Origin: Streptomyces sp. NBC_00557
GTDB taxonomy: Bacteria; Actinomycetota; Actinomycetes; Streptomycetales; Streptomycetaceae
Direction of reading: 5' to 3'
DNA: 64,000 nt
NCBI RefSeq assembly: GCF_036345995.1
Contig: NZ_CP107796.1
Coordinates: 7,192,001 to 7,256,000, forward strand
This document shows, piece by piece, positions 43,965-51,955 of the stretch. A model generated the notes under the pieces. The model worked only from the letters and a program-made list of their open reading frames with translations. It ran no database searches and had not been told where the DNA came from. Position 1 is the stretch's first letter, and each line of letters opens with the position of its first letter. The translations under genes and the position numbers were made by a program.

Positions 43965-44504
43965 ATGGAGACCCCCGCCGCCGGCCCCACCTTCCGCGAC
44001 GCCACCGACGCCGACGTCGACGCGCTGGTCGCGCTGATCGAGTCCGCCTACCGCGGCGACTCCAGCCGGGCCGGGTGGACCACCGAGGCGGACATCCTCC
44101 AGGGGCAGCGGACGGATCCCGAGGGCGTGCTGGAGGTGATCAAGTCGCCCCAGAGCCGGCTGCTGACCGTGGAGCAGGACGGCGAGATCATCGCCTGCTG
44201 CCAGCTGGAACACCGCGGTGACCACGCCTACTTCGGCATGTTCGCGGTCCGTCCCGGGCTGCAGGGCGCGGGCCTGGGCAAGACGGTCATGGCGGAGGCC
44301 GAGCGCCAGGTCCGCGAGGACTGGGGCGTCACCGAGATGCACATGACGGTGATCTCCGTACGGGACGACCTGATCGCCTGGTACGAGCGCCGCGGGTACC
44401 GCCGTACGGGAAAGATGTCGCCCTTCCCGTACGGCGACGAGCGCTTCGGCATCCCGCAGCGCGACGACCTGCAGTTCGAGCTGCTGGTCAAGAAGCTCGG
44501 GTGA
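43965..44504 (+). CDS. GNAT family N-acetyltransferase
   Basis: A 179-residue acetyltransferase with the acetyl-CoA loop in MFAVRPGLQGAGLGKTVMAEAERQV (motif A) and the C-terminal DDLIAWYERRGYRRTGKMSPFPYGDERFG, a layout shared with small-molecule GNATs of the YkkB type. GGAG lies upstream of ATG 43965. Its end is 3 bases from the convergent phosphodiesterase gene. Substrate unknown. Confidence 0.88.
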   Translation: METPAAGPTFRDATDADVDALVALIESAYRGDSSRAGWTTEADILQGQRTDPEGVLEVIKSPQSRLLTVEQDGEIIACCQLEHRGDHAYFGMFAVRPGLQGAGLGKTVMAEAERQVREDWGVTEMHMTVISVRDDLIAWYERRGYRRTGKMSPFPYGDERFGIPQRDDLQFELLVKKLG

Positions 44505-44507
44505 CCG

Positions 44508-45191
44508 TCACGCCGTGAAGCGCCCCGTGCGCTTGATCTCCGGGAAGTCGGTCGTGGCGCCGTCCAGCTCCAGCGCGCGCACCAGCCGCAGATGATCCTG
44601 GGTGTTGACCACCCAGCCGATGACCCGCAGCCCGGACCCGCGCGCGTGCTCGACGGTCTCCAGGGTGAGCCGGCGGATGTTGAGGCAGACGGTCGCCGCG
44701 CCCACGGCGACCGCGCGCTCCACCACGTCCGTGCCGTAGCGGCTGGCGATCAGCGCGGTGCGCACCCCGGGCACCAGCCGGGTGATCTCGGCGATCGCGT
44801 CGTCGTGGAACGAGGACACCTCCACGCGCCCGACCAGGTCGCGGTCGTGCATCACCGCCGCGAGCGCGCGGGCCGCCGCCACGTCCTTGATCTCGGCCTG
44901 CAGCGGCGTGCGGACCGCCTCCAGCACCTCCTCGAACACCGGGACGCGCTCGCCGCGGCCCGCGTCCAGGGCGCGCAGCTCGGCCAGGGTCTTGTCGGCG
45001 ATCGGCCCGGTGCCGTCGGTCGTGCGGTCCACCTCGTCGTCGTGCATGACGACCAGGGCGCCGTCCTTGCTCAGATGCAGATCGAGTTCGATGACGTCGA
45101 GGCCGGCGTCCTGCGCGGCGACGAAGGAACGAAGGGTGTTCTCGGGCTCGACACCCATGACCCCGCGGTGACCGATGGTAAGGAAGTTCAA
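44508..45191 (-). CDS. Glycerophosphodiester phosphodiesterase
   Basis: A 227-residue cytoplasmic enzyme without signal peptide. GDPD motifs are complete: HRGVMGVEPENT with His8, Arg9 and Glu15; ELDLHLSKDG with Glu35 and Asp37; and VVMHDDEVDRTTDGTG with the catalytic His50. It hydrolyses glycerophosphodiesters from phospholipid turnover to sn-glycerol 3-phosphate and alcohol. The start is TTG 45191 with CGGAG 7 bases upstream; no ATG or GTG fits. Confidence 0.92.
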   Translation of the reverse strand: MNFLTIGHRGVMGVEPENTLRSFVAAQDAGLDVIELDLHLSKDGALVVMHDDEVDRTTDGTGPIADKTLAELRALDAGRGERVPVFEEVLEAVRTPLQAEIKDVAAARALAAVMHDRDLVGRVEVSSFHDDAIAEITRLVPGVRTALIASRYGTDVVERAVAVGAATVCLNIRRLTLETVEHARGSGLRVIGWVVNTQDHLRLVRALELDGATTDFPEIKRTGRFTA

Positions 45192-45583
45192 GGTTCGACT
45201 CCGTTCCGTCGACGGCGGCTCGGCACGCGCGGAACGGGCGGACGCCGTCGTCCGCGCGGGCAGAGTCGCAGCCTAACGGCCGAGCCCCGCGATGAACCCG
45301 CACGTGCACAAGGCATACGGGTGCGTGGCGGCCGTCGACTGGCCGGTATGCGCCCCTGCCGGCACCCTCGGGCGGGCGCGTCCCCGCACCCGCGCCCGAC
45401 CGGATCCCTACGGCCCCGGGCACCCGGCCGCTCGATCGAAGTGAGCGTCGTCACGGTTTACGACAGGAAAAACGTCGGTGACCAAGGGACTCGGCAGAAT
45501 AATTTCCCGATCTGCCTCTTGCTGGCTGAATCGGGGTATGCATACGGTGTCCCTACGCGAGCTTCTCCCGTGGAGGATGGGTC
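45192..45583. promoter_or_regulatory. 392-base spacer upstream of the DUF6421 operon
   Basis: No gene is seen. The right half is unusually AT-rich (around 45455-45530). It holds a 10-base palindrome GTATGCATAC at 45536-45545, about 40 bases before the DUF6421 start, and a GTGGAGG ribosome site. A TTGCTG at about 45519 could be a -35 box but no convincing -10 follows. The operon promoter and control site probably lie here. Confidence 0.4.
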
Positions 45584-46981
45584 ATGACGGAAATTCTTGT
45601 GCAGGCGGGTGCGGAGGGACATATTCCTTCGTCGACCAGGGTGATTGAGCACCCGGCCTGGCCCGTGCTCAAGGATGCCGTGGAGCGGATCCGGCCATGG
45701 CAGTCCAAGGACGGATCGATCGACTTCGACGCCGAGGGCGCCCCGGACAAGGCCGAAGCGGAGGGTGCCGTACGGCGTGTCGTCGAGGCGGTCGAGCAGC
45801 TGTCCCCGCTGCTCCCGCACGACGAGACCTACCACCGCGCCCTCGTGACGGACCTGCACCGCTGGGCCGAGGGCGGCTTCCAGGTCCCGGACTTCCTGGA
45901 CTCCCTGCTGGCCTTCCAGCCCGCCGCGAACCGCGTGGACGGCCTGCAGCACCTGGTCGTCTTCCCGATGTACACGCAGAACGGCAACCCGGACCGCAAC
46001 CTGGAGGCGGTCGTGCTGCGCATGGTCTGGCCGGACTGGCTGGCCGAGCTGGAGCGCACCCGGTACGACAACCCGCTGTTCTGCGGCATCACCTTCGAGG
46101 ACTTCACCTCCGGCTATGACACCAACTCCGCGGTGCTGTTCCCGGAGACCATCGCCGTGCGTGAGGCACCGGAACGTTTCTCCTGGGGTGGCATCTTCTG
46201 CGACCGCGAGGCCGCCCGCTTCCGCCGGGTCACCGCGGCCGCCGTCGACATCCTGGGCCTCGACCTGCCCGAGGACATCGCCGCGATGGTCCACGACCAG
46301 AAGCGCTGCGAAGAGGCCTTCGTCCTGTGGGACATGGTCCACGACCGCACCCACAGCCACGGCGACCTGCCCTTCGACCCGTTCATGATCAAGCAGCGCC
46401 AGCCGTTCTGGATGTACGGCCTGGAGGAGCTGCGCTGCGACCTCACCGCCTTCAAGGAGGCCGTCAAGCTCCAGGCGGACGGCGTCCCGCAGGCCCGTGA
46501 CGTGCAGTACGCGGTGCTCTTCGACCGGATGTTCCGCTTCCCGGTCACCGGCGACCGCAACCGCAACTACGACGGCCTCGGCGGCCAGCTGCTCTTCGCC
46601 TACCTGCACAAGCACGACGTCGTCCGCTGGACCGACAACAAGCTCTCCATCGACTGGGAGCGCGCCCCGCAGGTCACCAACCAGCTCTGCGCCGAGATCG
46701 AGAAGCTCTACAAGGACGGCATCGACCGCCCGAAGCTGGTCCACTGGTTCGCCGGCTACGAGCTGGTCGCTACCTACCTCGCCCCGCACCCGGGCTCCAA
46801 ATGGGCCAAGGGTCCCGACGCCCTGGACCTGACCCAGCCGCCGCGCAAGCTCGTGGACGACGTGCTTCCGGACGAGTTTCCGCTGAGCATGTTCTACGAG
46901 GCCCTGTCCAAGAAGCTGAAGAACGTGATCGCCTCCACCAAGGGCATCACGGCGGACAGTGCCGAGCGGATCGCCGCGTGA
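45584..46981 (+). CDS. DUF6421-type protein, first gene of a three-gene operon
   Basis: A 465-residue soluble protein of a family that I believe is DUF6421, with no known activity. Codon use and conservation-like features are strong. Residues near 240-260 read VLWDMVHDRTHSHGDLPFDPFM, a His/Asp-rich cluster (HDxxHxHG) resembling a metal site. There is no signal peptide or membrane helix. GGAGG precedes ATG 45584. It is followed by an SDR and a threonine-aldolase-like gene with close spacing, so it probably acts on the same substrate. It could be a hydrolase or oxygenase, which is inference. Confidence 0.8.
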   Translation: MTEILVQAGAEGHIPSSTRVIEHPAWPVLKDAVERIRPWQSKDGSIDFDAEGAPDKAEAEGAVRRVVEAVEQLSPLLPHDETYHRALVTDLHRWAEGGFQVPDFLDSLLAFQPAANRVDGLQHLVVFPMYTQNGNPDRNLEAVVLRMVWPDWLAELERTRYDNPLFCGITFEDFTSGYDTNSAVLFPETIAVREAPERFSWGGIFCDREAARFRRVTAAAVDILGLDLPEDIAAMVHDQKRCEEAFVLWDMVHDRTHSHGDLPFDPFMIKQRQPFWMYGLEELRCDLTAFKEAVKLQADGVPQARDVQYAVLFDRMFRFPVTGDRNRNYDGLGGQLLFAYLHKHDVVRWTDNKLSIDWERAPQVTNQLCAEIEKLYKDGIDRPKLVHWFAGYELVATYLAPHPGSKWAKGPDALDLTQPPRKLVDDVLPDEFPLSMFYEALSKKLKNVIASTKGITADSAERIAA

Positions 46982-47037
46982 GCGACCGCACCGACGAGCA
47001 CACTGCTTCGAAGAACACTGCTTCAGAGGGGAACAAC

Positions 47038-47787
47038 GTGGCGAACAACGGGTCTCTCAGCGGCGCGGTGATCGCGGTGGCCGGCGCGGGCGGACCCGCC
47101 GGGCACGCGACCCTGGTCCGGCTCGCGGAGGCCGGCGCGGTCGTCGTCGGCGCCGACAACAACCCCGAGCGCCTGGCGGAGGCCGTGGACGCGGCCCGCT
47201 ACGCCCGCGGCGGGGCCACGGTCACCGGGGAGACAGTCGACCTGCTGGACCTCGCCGACACCCGGGCCTGGGCCGACCGCATCCAGAAGGACCACGGCCG
47301 GATCGACGGCCTGGTCCACCTGGTCGGCGGCTGGCGCGGCAGCGCGACCTTCGCCGAGACCGACCTCGCCGACTGGGACCTGCTGGAGAAGCTGCTGATC
47401 CGCACCGTCCAGCACACCTCCCTCGCCTTCTTCGACGGCCTGCAGCGCAGCGACCGCGGCCGCTATCTGCTGATCAGCGCCGCCGGCGCGTCGAAGCCCA
47501 CGGCGGGCAACGCGGCGTACTCCGCGGCCAAGGCCGCCGCCGAGGCGTGGACGCTGGCCATGGCCGACGGCTTCCGCAAGGCGGGGGGCGAGGCCGGTCC
47601 GCGCTCGGCTGCTGCCATCCTGGTGGTGAAGGCGCTGGTGCACGACGCGATGCGCGCCGAACGCCCCAACGCGAAGTTCGCGGGCTTCACGGACGTCAAG
47701 GACCTCGCCAAGGAGATCGAGGACGTCTGGAGCAGGCCCGCCGCGGAAGTGAACGGAAACCGTCTGTGGCTGACCGAGAAGCCGTGA
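47038..47787 (+). CDS. Short-chain dehydrogenase/reductase
   Basis: About 249 residues. The cofactor motif is GAGGPAGHA, a variant of TGxxxGxG, and GADNNPERL suggests NAD rather than NADP. Catalytic residues are the serine in LLISAAGA and the YSAAK pair. GTG 47038 is chosen because GAGGGG lies 6 bases upstream; GTG 46978 overlaps the stop of the preceding gene and is the alternative. It reduces or oxidises a hydroxy/oxo group on the pathway shared with its neighbours. Confidence 0.88.
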   Translation: MANNGSLSGAVIAVAGAGGPAGHATLVRLAEAGAVVVGADNNPERLAEAVDAARYARGGATVTGETVDLLDLADTRAWADRIQKDHGRIDGLVHLVGGWRGSATFAETDLADWDLLEKLLIRTVQHTSLAFFDGLQRSDRGRYLLISAAGASKPTAGNAAYSAAKAAAEAWTLAMADGFRKAGGEAGPRSAAAILVVKALVHDAMRAERPNAKFAGFTDVKDLAKEIEDVWSRPAAEVNGNRLWLTEKP

Positions 47788-48854
47788 ACCCTCCGAAGAC
47801 CGACGCGCGTCGCCATCACGACCCGCAGGTCCGCGGTTTCGCCAGTGACAACTACGCCGGGGCCCACCCGGAGGTGCTGGCCGCCCTGGCCCTCGCCAAC
47901 GGCGGCCACCAGGTGGCCTACGGCGAGGACGACTACACCGAGAACCTCCAGCGGATCATCCGCAGCCACTTCGGGGCCACCGCGGAGGCCTTCCCGGTCT
48001 TCAACGGCACCGGCGCGAACGTCGTCGCGCTCCAGGCGGTCACCGACCGCTGGGGCGCGGTGATCTGCGCCGAGAGTGCCCACATCAACGTGGACGAGGG
48101 CGGCGCGCCCGAGCGGATGGGCGGCCTGAAACTGCTCACCGTGCCCACGCCCGACGGCAAGCTCACGCCCGAGCTGATCGACCGGCAGGCGTACGGCTGG
48201 GAGGACGAGCACCGTGCCATGCCGCAGGTCGTCTCGATCACCCAGAGCACCGAGCTGGGCACCCTCTACACGCCGGACGAGATCCGCGCGATCTGCGAGC
48301 ACGCCCACGCGCGCGGCATGAAGGTGCACCTGGACGGCTCGCGGATAGCCAACGCCGCGGCCTCCCTGAACGTCCCCATGCGGACGTTCACCGACGCGGT
48401 CGGCGTCGACATCCTCTCGCTGGGCGGGACCAAGAACGGCGCCGTCTTCGGCGAGGCCGTCGTGGTGATCAACCAGGACGCGGTGCGGCAGATGAAGCAC
48501 CTGCGGAAGATGTCGATGCAGCTGGCCTCCAAGATGCGCTTCGTCTCGGTGCAGCTGGAGGCGCTGCTGGCCAAGGACCTGTGGCTGCGCAACGCCCGGC
48601 ACGCCAACGAGATGGCCCAGCGTCTCGCCGAGGGGGTGCGCGCGGTGCACGGCGTGGAGATCCTCTACCCGGTGCAGGCCAACGGCGTCTTCGCGAGGCT
48701 CCCGCACGACGTGGCCGAACGCCTGCAGAAGCGCTTCCGCTTCTACTTCTGGGACGAGGCCGCCGGGGTGGTGCGCTGGATGTGCTCCTTCGACACCACC
48801 GAGGAGGACGTCGACACCTTCGTGGCCGCGCTCAAGGAGGAGATGGCGCGCTAG
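47784..48854 (+). CDS. Threonine-aldolase-like PLP enzyme
   Basis: About 356 residues of the beta-eliminating lyase/threonine aldolase fold. RGFASDNYAGAHPEVLAALALANGGHQVAYGEDDYTENLQ begins the catalytic domain, HLDGSRIANAAASL has the PLP-ring aspartate, and LSLGGTKNGAVFGEA carries the Schiff-base Lys217. Such enzymes split beta-hydroxy amino acids (for example L-threonine or L-phenylserine) into glycine and an aldehyde. The GTGA overlap with the SDR shows coupled translation; GTG 47766 is the alternative start. With the SDR it could interconvert a beta-hydroxy or beta-keto amino acid. Confidence 0.92.
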   Translation: MNPPKTDARRHHDPQVRGFASDNYAGAHPEVLAALALANGGHQVAYGEDDYTENLQRIIRSHFGATAEAFPVFNGTGANVVALQAVTDRWGAVICAESAHINVDEGGAPERMGGLKLLTVPTPDGKLTPELIDRQAYGWEDEHRAMPQVVSITQSTELGTLYTPDEIRAICEHAHARGMKVHLDGSRIANAAASLNVPMRTFTDAVGVDILSLGGTKNGAVFGEAVVVINQDAVRQMKHLRKMSMQLASKMRFVSVQLEALLAKDLWLRNARHANEMAQRLAEGVRAVHGVEILYPVQANGVFARLPHDVAERLQKRFRFYFWDEAAGVVRWMCSFDTTEEDVDTFVAALKEEMAR

Positions 48855-48875
48855 CCCCCCAGTCTGCATAGGTAT

Positions 48876-48924
48876 GCGATCACTCGAAAATTCATTGACT
48901 GCCGAGTGATCGCTTTCCTATGCT
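48876..48924 (+). promoter_or_regulatory. Promoter and 11-base inverted repeat of the transglutaminase gene
   Basis: GCGATCACTCG (48876-48886) and its exact complement CGAGTGATCGC (48903-48913) flank TTGACT (48895-48900). With an 18-base spacer TATGCT (48919-48924) follows, ending 8 bases before the ATG. The repeat overlaps the promoter core, so a bound dimer would control it. The AT-rich loop argues against a terminator. Confidence 0.65.
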
Positions 48925-48932
48925 CTGCGGGC

Positions 48933-49526
48933 ATGGAGCTGATCCAGGACACCGCCGATCTGTCCGCTTATCTGGCCGCGGACGAGGCCATCGACCATCA
49001 CCATCCCGTGGTCCGGGAGACGGCCGGGAGGTTGGCCGCCGGGGCGGCCGACTCGTATGCCTATGCGCGGGCCGCCTATGAGTTCGTCCGCGACACCATC
49101 CCGCACTCCGCCGACGCCGACGACCCGCGCGTCACCTGGCGCGCCTCCGACGTCATCGGACGGCGCACGGGCATCTGCCACGCCAAGGCGCACGCGCTGA
49201 CAGCCCTGCTGCGTGCGGAGGACATCCCGACGGCCCTGTGCTATCAGCGGCTGACGCATGACGACGGAAGCGGCCACGTGCTGCACGGACTGGTCGCCGT
49301 CCGCTTCCACGGCGCCTGGCACCGGCAGGACCCGCGCGGCAACAAGCCCGGCGTGGACGCCCGGTTCTCCCTCGACGGCGAGCGGCTGGCCTGGATCCCC
49401 GACCCCGCGGCCGGTGAGCTGGACTACCCGGTCCTGTACGCCGAACCGCACCCGCTCGTCCTCGACGCGCTGAAGGCGGCCCCCGACCGGCGACACCTGT
49501 GGAGGACCCTGCCCGACGCCCTCTGA
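48933..49526 (+). CDS. Transglutaminase-like cysteine protease-fold protein
   Basis: A 197-residue transglutaminase-core protein. The catalytic triad is in order: Cys82 in RRTGICHAKAHALTALLRA, His115 or His118 in GSGHVLHGLVAV, and Asp133 in RQDPRG. A leading helical region (IDHHHPVVRETAGRLAAG) is typical of the family. No signal peptide. Activity could be amide hydrolysis or transamidation, and the substrate is unknown. It has its own promoter and is transcribed apart from the preceding operon. No strong ribosome site is seen, in line with a leaderless start. Confidence 0.85.
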   Translation: MELIQDTADLSAYLAADEAIDHHHPVVRETAGRLAAGAADSYAYARAAYEFVRDTIPHSADADDPRVTWRASDVIGRRTGICHAKAHALTALLRAEDIPTALCYQRLTHDDGSGHVLHGLVAVRFHGAWHRQDPRGNKPGVDARFSLDGERLAWIPDPAAGELDYPVLYAEPHPLVLDALKAAPDRRHLWRTLPDAL

Positions 49527-49530
49527 GGCT

Positions 49531-49845
49531 TCAACAGGGCGTCAGGGCGGTGCCGTTCACGCCCGGCGCCCTGGTCGACTCGTGCAGGGAGCCGGCCGCC
49601 ACCGTGCGCGTGGGGAACGGCCCGGCGACGACCCGCGTCACCCTTTGCTCCGGAGGCGACATGTCCCGCTGCGCCGCCGAATGCGCGGTGCAGGCTGCGG
49701 CCGTAGTGCCCGAGCCGGGGTGCGCCGACGGCTCGGCCTTGGTGAAGTGGCCGTCGCCGGCCGCGAGTCCGCGCACCGGGCCGGAGGGGAGCGCGCCCGT
49801 CGCGGGGGTGCGTACTAGCTCCCGGTCCTTCACATACGGCCGCAA
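49531..49845 (-). CDS. Possible small protein (weak evidence)
   Basis: A 104-codon ORF convergent with the transglutaminase gene, ending 4 bases from it. Third positions are GC-rich as in real genes. However the sequence is low in hydrophobic residues, the start is TTG 49845 (GTG 49833 is possible), no ribosome site is convincing, and no family is recognised. Without it the 520 bases from 49527 to 50048 would be gene-free. It could equally be a chance ORF. Confidence 0.28.
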   Translation of the reverse strand: MRPYVKDRELVRTPATGALPSGPVRGLAAGDGHFTKAEPSAHPGSGTTAAACTAHSAAQRDMSPPEQRVTRVVAGPFPTRTVAAGSLHESTRAPGVNGTALTPC

Positions 49846-49959
49846 GGCTCCAGCCGGCCGGAGCCGGCACGGCCGCAGCCGCCGACGCCGCCTTCGCCTC
49901 TACGCGCCGACGGTTCTGCAACTCCCCACGGGCGCGGTGTTCCGCTGACATGCGTTTCA

Positions 49960-49982
49960 CCGCGCGGGCGCGACCAGCCCCC
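49960..49982. repeat. Dispersed extragenic repeat, copy 1
   Basis: A 23-base sequence (core CGCGGGCGCGACCAGCCCC) identical to 59368-59390. It lies in the spacer before the acyltransferase gene end. I recall the GGGGCTGGTCGCGC motif from many streptomycete intergenic regions. Confidence 0.65.
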
Positions 49983-50048
49983 ACCGGACCGCAGTCGAAC
50001 AGACCACCGAAGCCCGCCACAAGCCCCACCCGGCCGAAGCGCCGCAGG

Positions 50049-50777
50049 CTACCCCGCTTCGGCCGCCCGCAGCTGCTCCGCCGTCGGCGCCGTGCCCCCC
50101 AGGTGGGCCGGCAGCCACCAGGCGTCGTCCAGGGCCTTGGGGCGGCCCGGGTAGGCGCGCTGTGCGGCCTCCAGCAGTTCCTGGACGCGCTCGCGGAGCC
50201 GGCGCGTGATGGCGCCCGCGTACTGGTCGCGGGGTGCCTCGACCGCCTCTCCGACACGGATGGTGACGGGCAGGTGGCTGCGCTTGAAGTTGCGCGGCTG
50301 CCCCTTGGTCCACAGCCGCTGGGTGCCCCACACCGCCATCGGGATCAGCGGGACGCCGGCGTCCTGGGCGAGCCGGGCCGCACCCGACTTGAAGCTCTTC
50401 AGCGTGAACGACTGCGAGATGGTGGCCTCCGGGAACACCCCGACGACCTCACCGGAACGCAGCGAGTCCAGCGCGTGCTCGTAGGCGGCCTCGCCCTGCT
50501 CGCGGTCGACCGGGATGTGCCGCATGCCGCGCATCAGCGGACCGGAGATCCTGTGCCTGAAGACGGACTCCTTCGCCATGAAGCGCACCAGGCGCTTCTG
50601 CGGCAGGGCCGCCAGGCCGTTGAAGATGAAGTCCAGGTAGCTGATGTGATTGCTCACCAGCACGGCGCCGCCCGAGCGCGGGATGTTCTCCGACCCCTGG
50701 CAGTCGATCTTCAGGTCCCAGACCTTGAACATCGTCTTGGCGAAACCGATGACGGGACGGTAGACCAGCTCTGCCAT
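50049..50777 (-). CDS. Lysophospholipid acyltransferase (PlsC family)
   Basis: A 242-residue membrane-associated acyltransferase. The catalytic HX4D is NHISYLD (His44 and Asp49), acyl-acceptor residues lie in the FPEAT block near residue 115, and a third family block is VPLIPMAVWGT. It transfers an acyl group to 1-acylglycerol-3-phosphate or a related lipid in phospholipid synthesis. The spacer upstream has overlapping TACG/CGTA palindromes suggesting control by a TetR-type lipid regulator. Confidence 0.92.
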   Translation of the reverse strand: MAELVYRPVIGFAKTMFKVWDLKIDCQGSENIPRSGGAVLVSNHISYLDFIFNGLAALPQKRLVRFMAKESVFRHRISGPLMRGMRHIPVDREQGEAAYEHALDSLRSGEVVGVFPEATISQSFTLKSFKSGAARLAQDAGVPLIPMAVWGTQRLWTKGQPRNFKRSHLPVTIRVGEAVEAPRDQYAGAITRRLRERVQELLEAAQRAYPGRPKALDDAWWLPAHLGGTAPTAEQLRAAEAG

Positions 50778-50834
50778 GGGCGGGGTGGACCCTTTCTGCT
50801 CTGCTCGGGAAAGGGGGGCTCCCGGCGGGGAAGT

Positions 50835-50855
50835 TACGCGGCCGTAGGTTTACGG
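50835..50855. promoter_or_regulatory. Overlapping palindromes before the acyltransferase gene
   Basis: TACG-CGGC-CGTA (50835-50846) overlaps CCGTA-GGTT-TACGG (50842-50855). Both are perfect inverted repeats in the promoter region, about 60-75 bases before the ATG. Confidence 0.5.
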
Positions 50856-50966
50856 CGTCTCGCAGATCGTGCCCGAAGAACGGACGGGTAGCCAGTCCTG
50901 GTGCCCCGCGGCGGCGAGATTCTCGTCACGTCGGCCTACATCCCACCTCGGATCTTTAAACGCCCT

Positions 50967-51383
50967 TTACTCCGCCCGCACCGTCGCCCTCTTCAGAAGC
51001 AGGAACATCTCGCACCCGAGGCAGTAGCCGAACGCGGCGTTGAGGAACGCGGCCGCGAGCGCGGCGCCGGTCGCCGCCAGCCCCAGCCACTGCGGTCCTG
51101 CCGTGAACCCGACCAGGCCGAGCCCCCCGAACACCAGACCCACGGCCTGCGCGAACCTCGGAGGCTCCGGCGCCTCGAACTCCTTCGGCGGCCCGAGCCG
51201 CGGCCGTACGGCCGTGCGGAACGCCCAGCCGTAGGGCGAGCGTTGCACACCCGCCGCCGCGCCCAGCGCGAACGCCAGCGTCTGCCAGCCCAGCACCCAC
51301 ACGTTCTCCAGACTCAGGGCCACGGCCAGAACGGCCGTCGTCACGGCCGCCGCGAAGCGCGGCCCTCTCGCGTCGATGTCCAT
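50967..51383 (-). CDS. DUF4395 membrane protein
   Basis: A 138-residue protein with four membrane segments and a pair of cysteines, FGYCLGCEMFLL, in the last one. DUF4395 proteins have this layout, usually next to a thioredoxin as here. A role in moving reducing power or handling a thiol or sulfur species at the membrane is plausible. It is divergent from the thioredoxin gene across a 60-base spacer holding a 9-base inverted repeat. Confidence 0.88.
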   Translation of the reverse strand: MDIDARGPRFAAAVTTAVLAVALSLENVWVLGWQTLAFALGAAAGVQRSPYGWAFRTAVRPRLGPPKEFEAPEPPRFAQAVGLVFGGLGLVGFTAGPQWLGLAATGAALAAAFLNAAFGYCLGCEMFLLLKRATVRAE

Positions 51384-51387
51384 GAAG

Positions 51388-51450
51388 CAAGCATTCCGCA
51401 ACGAGAACGCCCCCGGGAGGCGGGAATCTTTGCAGTCTCGTGAATGCTTG
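51388..51450. promoter_or_regulatory. Inverted repeat in the DUF4395/thioredoxin divergent promoter
   Basis: CAAGCATTC (51388-51396) and GAATGCTTG (51442-51450) are exact inverse copies placed symmetrically just outside each start codon. GGGAAT at 51422-51427 resembles a SigR -35 box, but no GTT is at the right distance. Confidence 0.5.
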
Positions 51451-51872
51451 TGCAGATGATGACCGGAGTGATGGTGTGCGTGGCGGTGCTCCTCGCGGCG
51501 AGCGCCGCCGGAGTGCTGCACAGGCGGCGGAGCGGGAGAGTGCGGGTGCGCGGGCGGGACGAGGGCAAGCGGCTGGGACCGGCCGAACTCGGCGGCGAGC
51601 TGGGCGAGCGCGCCACCCTGGTCCAGTTCTCCAGCGCCTTCTGCGCGCCCTGCCGGGCCACCCGGCGCGTCCTCGGCGAGGTCGCGGACATGGTCCCCGG
51701 AGTGACCCACGTCGAGATCGACGCCGAGGCGCACCTGGGCCTCGTGCGCGAGCTGGAGATCCTGAAGACGCCCACCGTGCTGGTGCTCGACGCCGACGGC
51801 CGGATCGTACGGCGAGCCACGGGACAGCCCCGCAAGGCCGACGTCATCGCGGCACTCGGGGAAGCCGTGTGA
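51444..51872 (+). CDS. Membrane-anchored thioredoxin-family protein
   Basis: A 142-residue protein with an N-terminal membrane helix (residues 5-24) and a thioredoxin domain carrying the redox pair CAPC (Cys67-Cys70) and the cis-proline TPTVLVL. Membrane topology puts the active site either outside or inside; the positive residues after the helix suggest a cytoplasmic domain. The start is ATG 51444 or ATG 51456, and the inverted repeat overlaps the first. It pairs with DUF4395 in a conserved arrangement. Confidence 0.88.
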   Translation: MLVQMMTGVMVCVAVLLAASAAGVLHRRRSGRVRVRGRDEGKRLGPAELGGELGERATLVQFSSAFCAPCRATRRVLGEVADMVPGVTHVEIDAEAHLGLVRELEILKTPTVLVLDADGRIVRRATGQPRKADVIAALGEAV

Positions 51873-51919
51873 GAGGGCCTCAGGAGACCGCGTGGCGCCT
51901 TCCGGATCCCGGACCGTGC

Positions 51920-51948
51920 TTGACTGGGCGCACCATCCATCGTCAGCC
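51920..51948 (+). promoter_or_regulatory. Promoter of the leader peptide and flavin reductase
   Basis: TTGACT at 51920-51925 is followed 17 bases later by a poor -10 (TCAGCC, 51943-51948), which ends 7 bases before the leader ATG. The geometry matches the ssu leader promoter exactly, though the -10 is weaker. Confidence 0.5.
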
Positions 51949-51955
51949 TGACCGT

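Noticed and set aside
45189..45240. tRNA-like TTCGACTCC element
   Set aside because: No acceptor or anticodon stems can be drawn around it; it is the upstream part of the GDPD gene.
51422..51450. SigR promoter (GGGAAT at 51422) before the thioredoxin gene
   Set aside because: The required GTT is not 18-19 bases downstream (GCT/CTT instead) and it lies too close to the first start codon.
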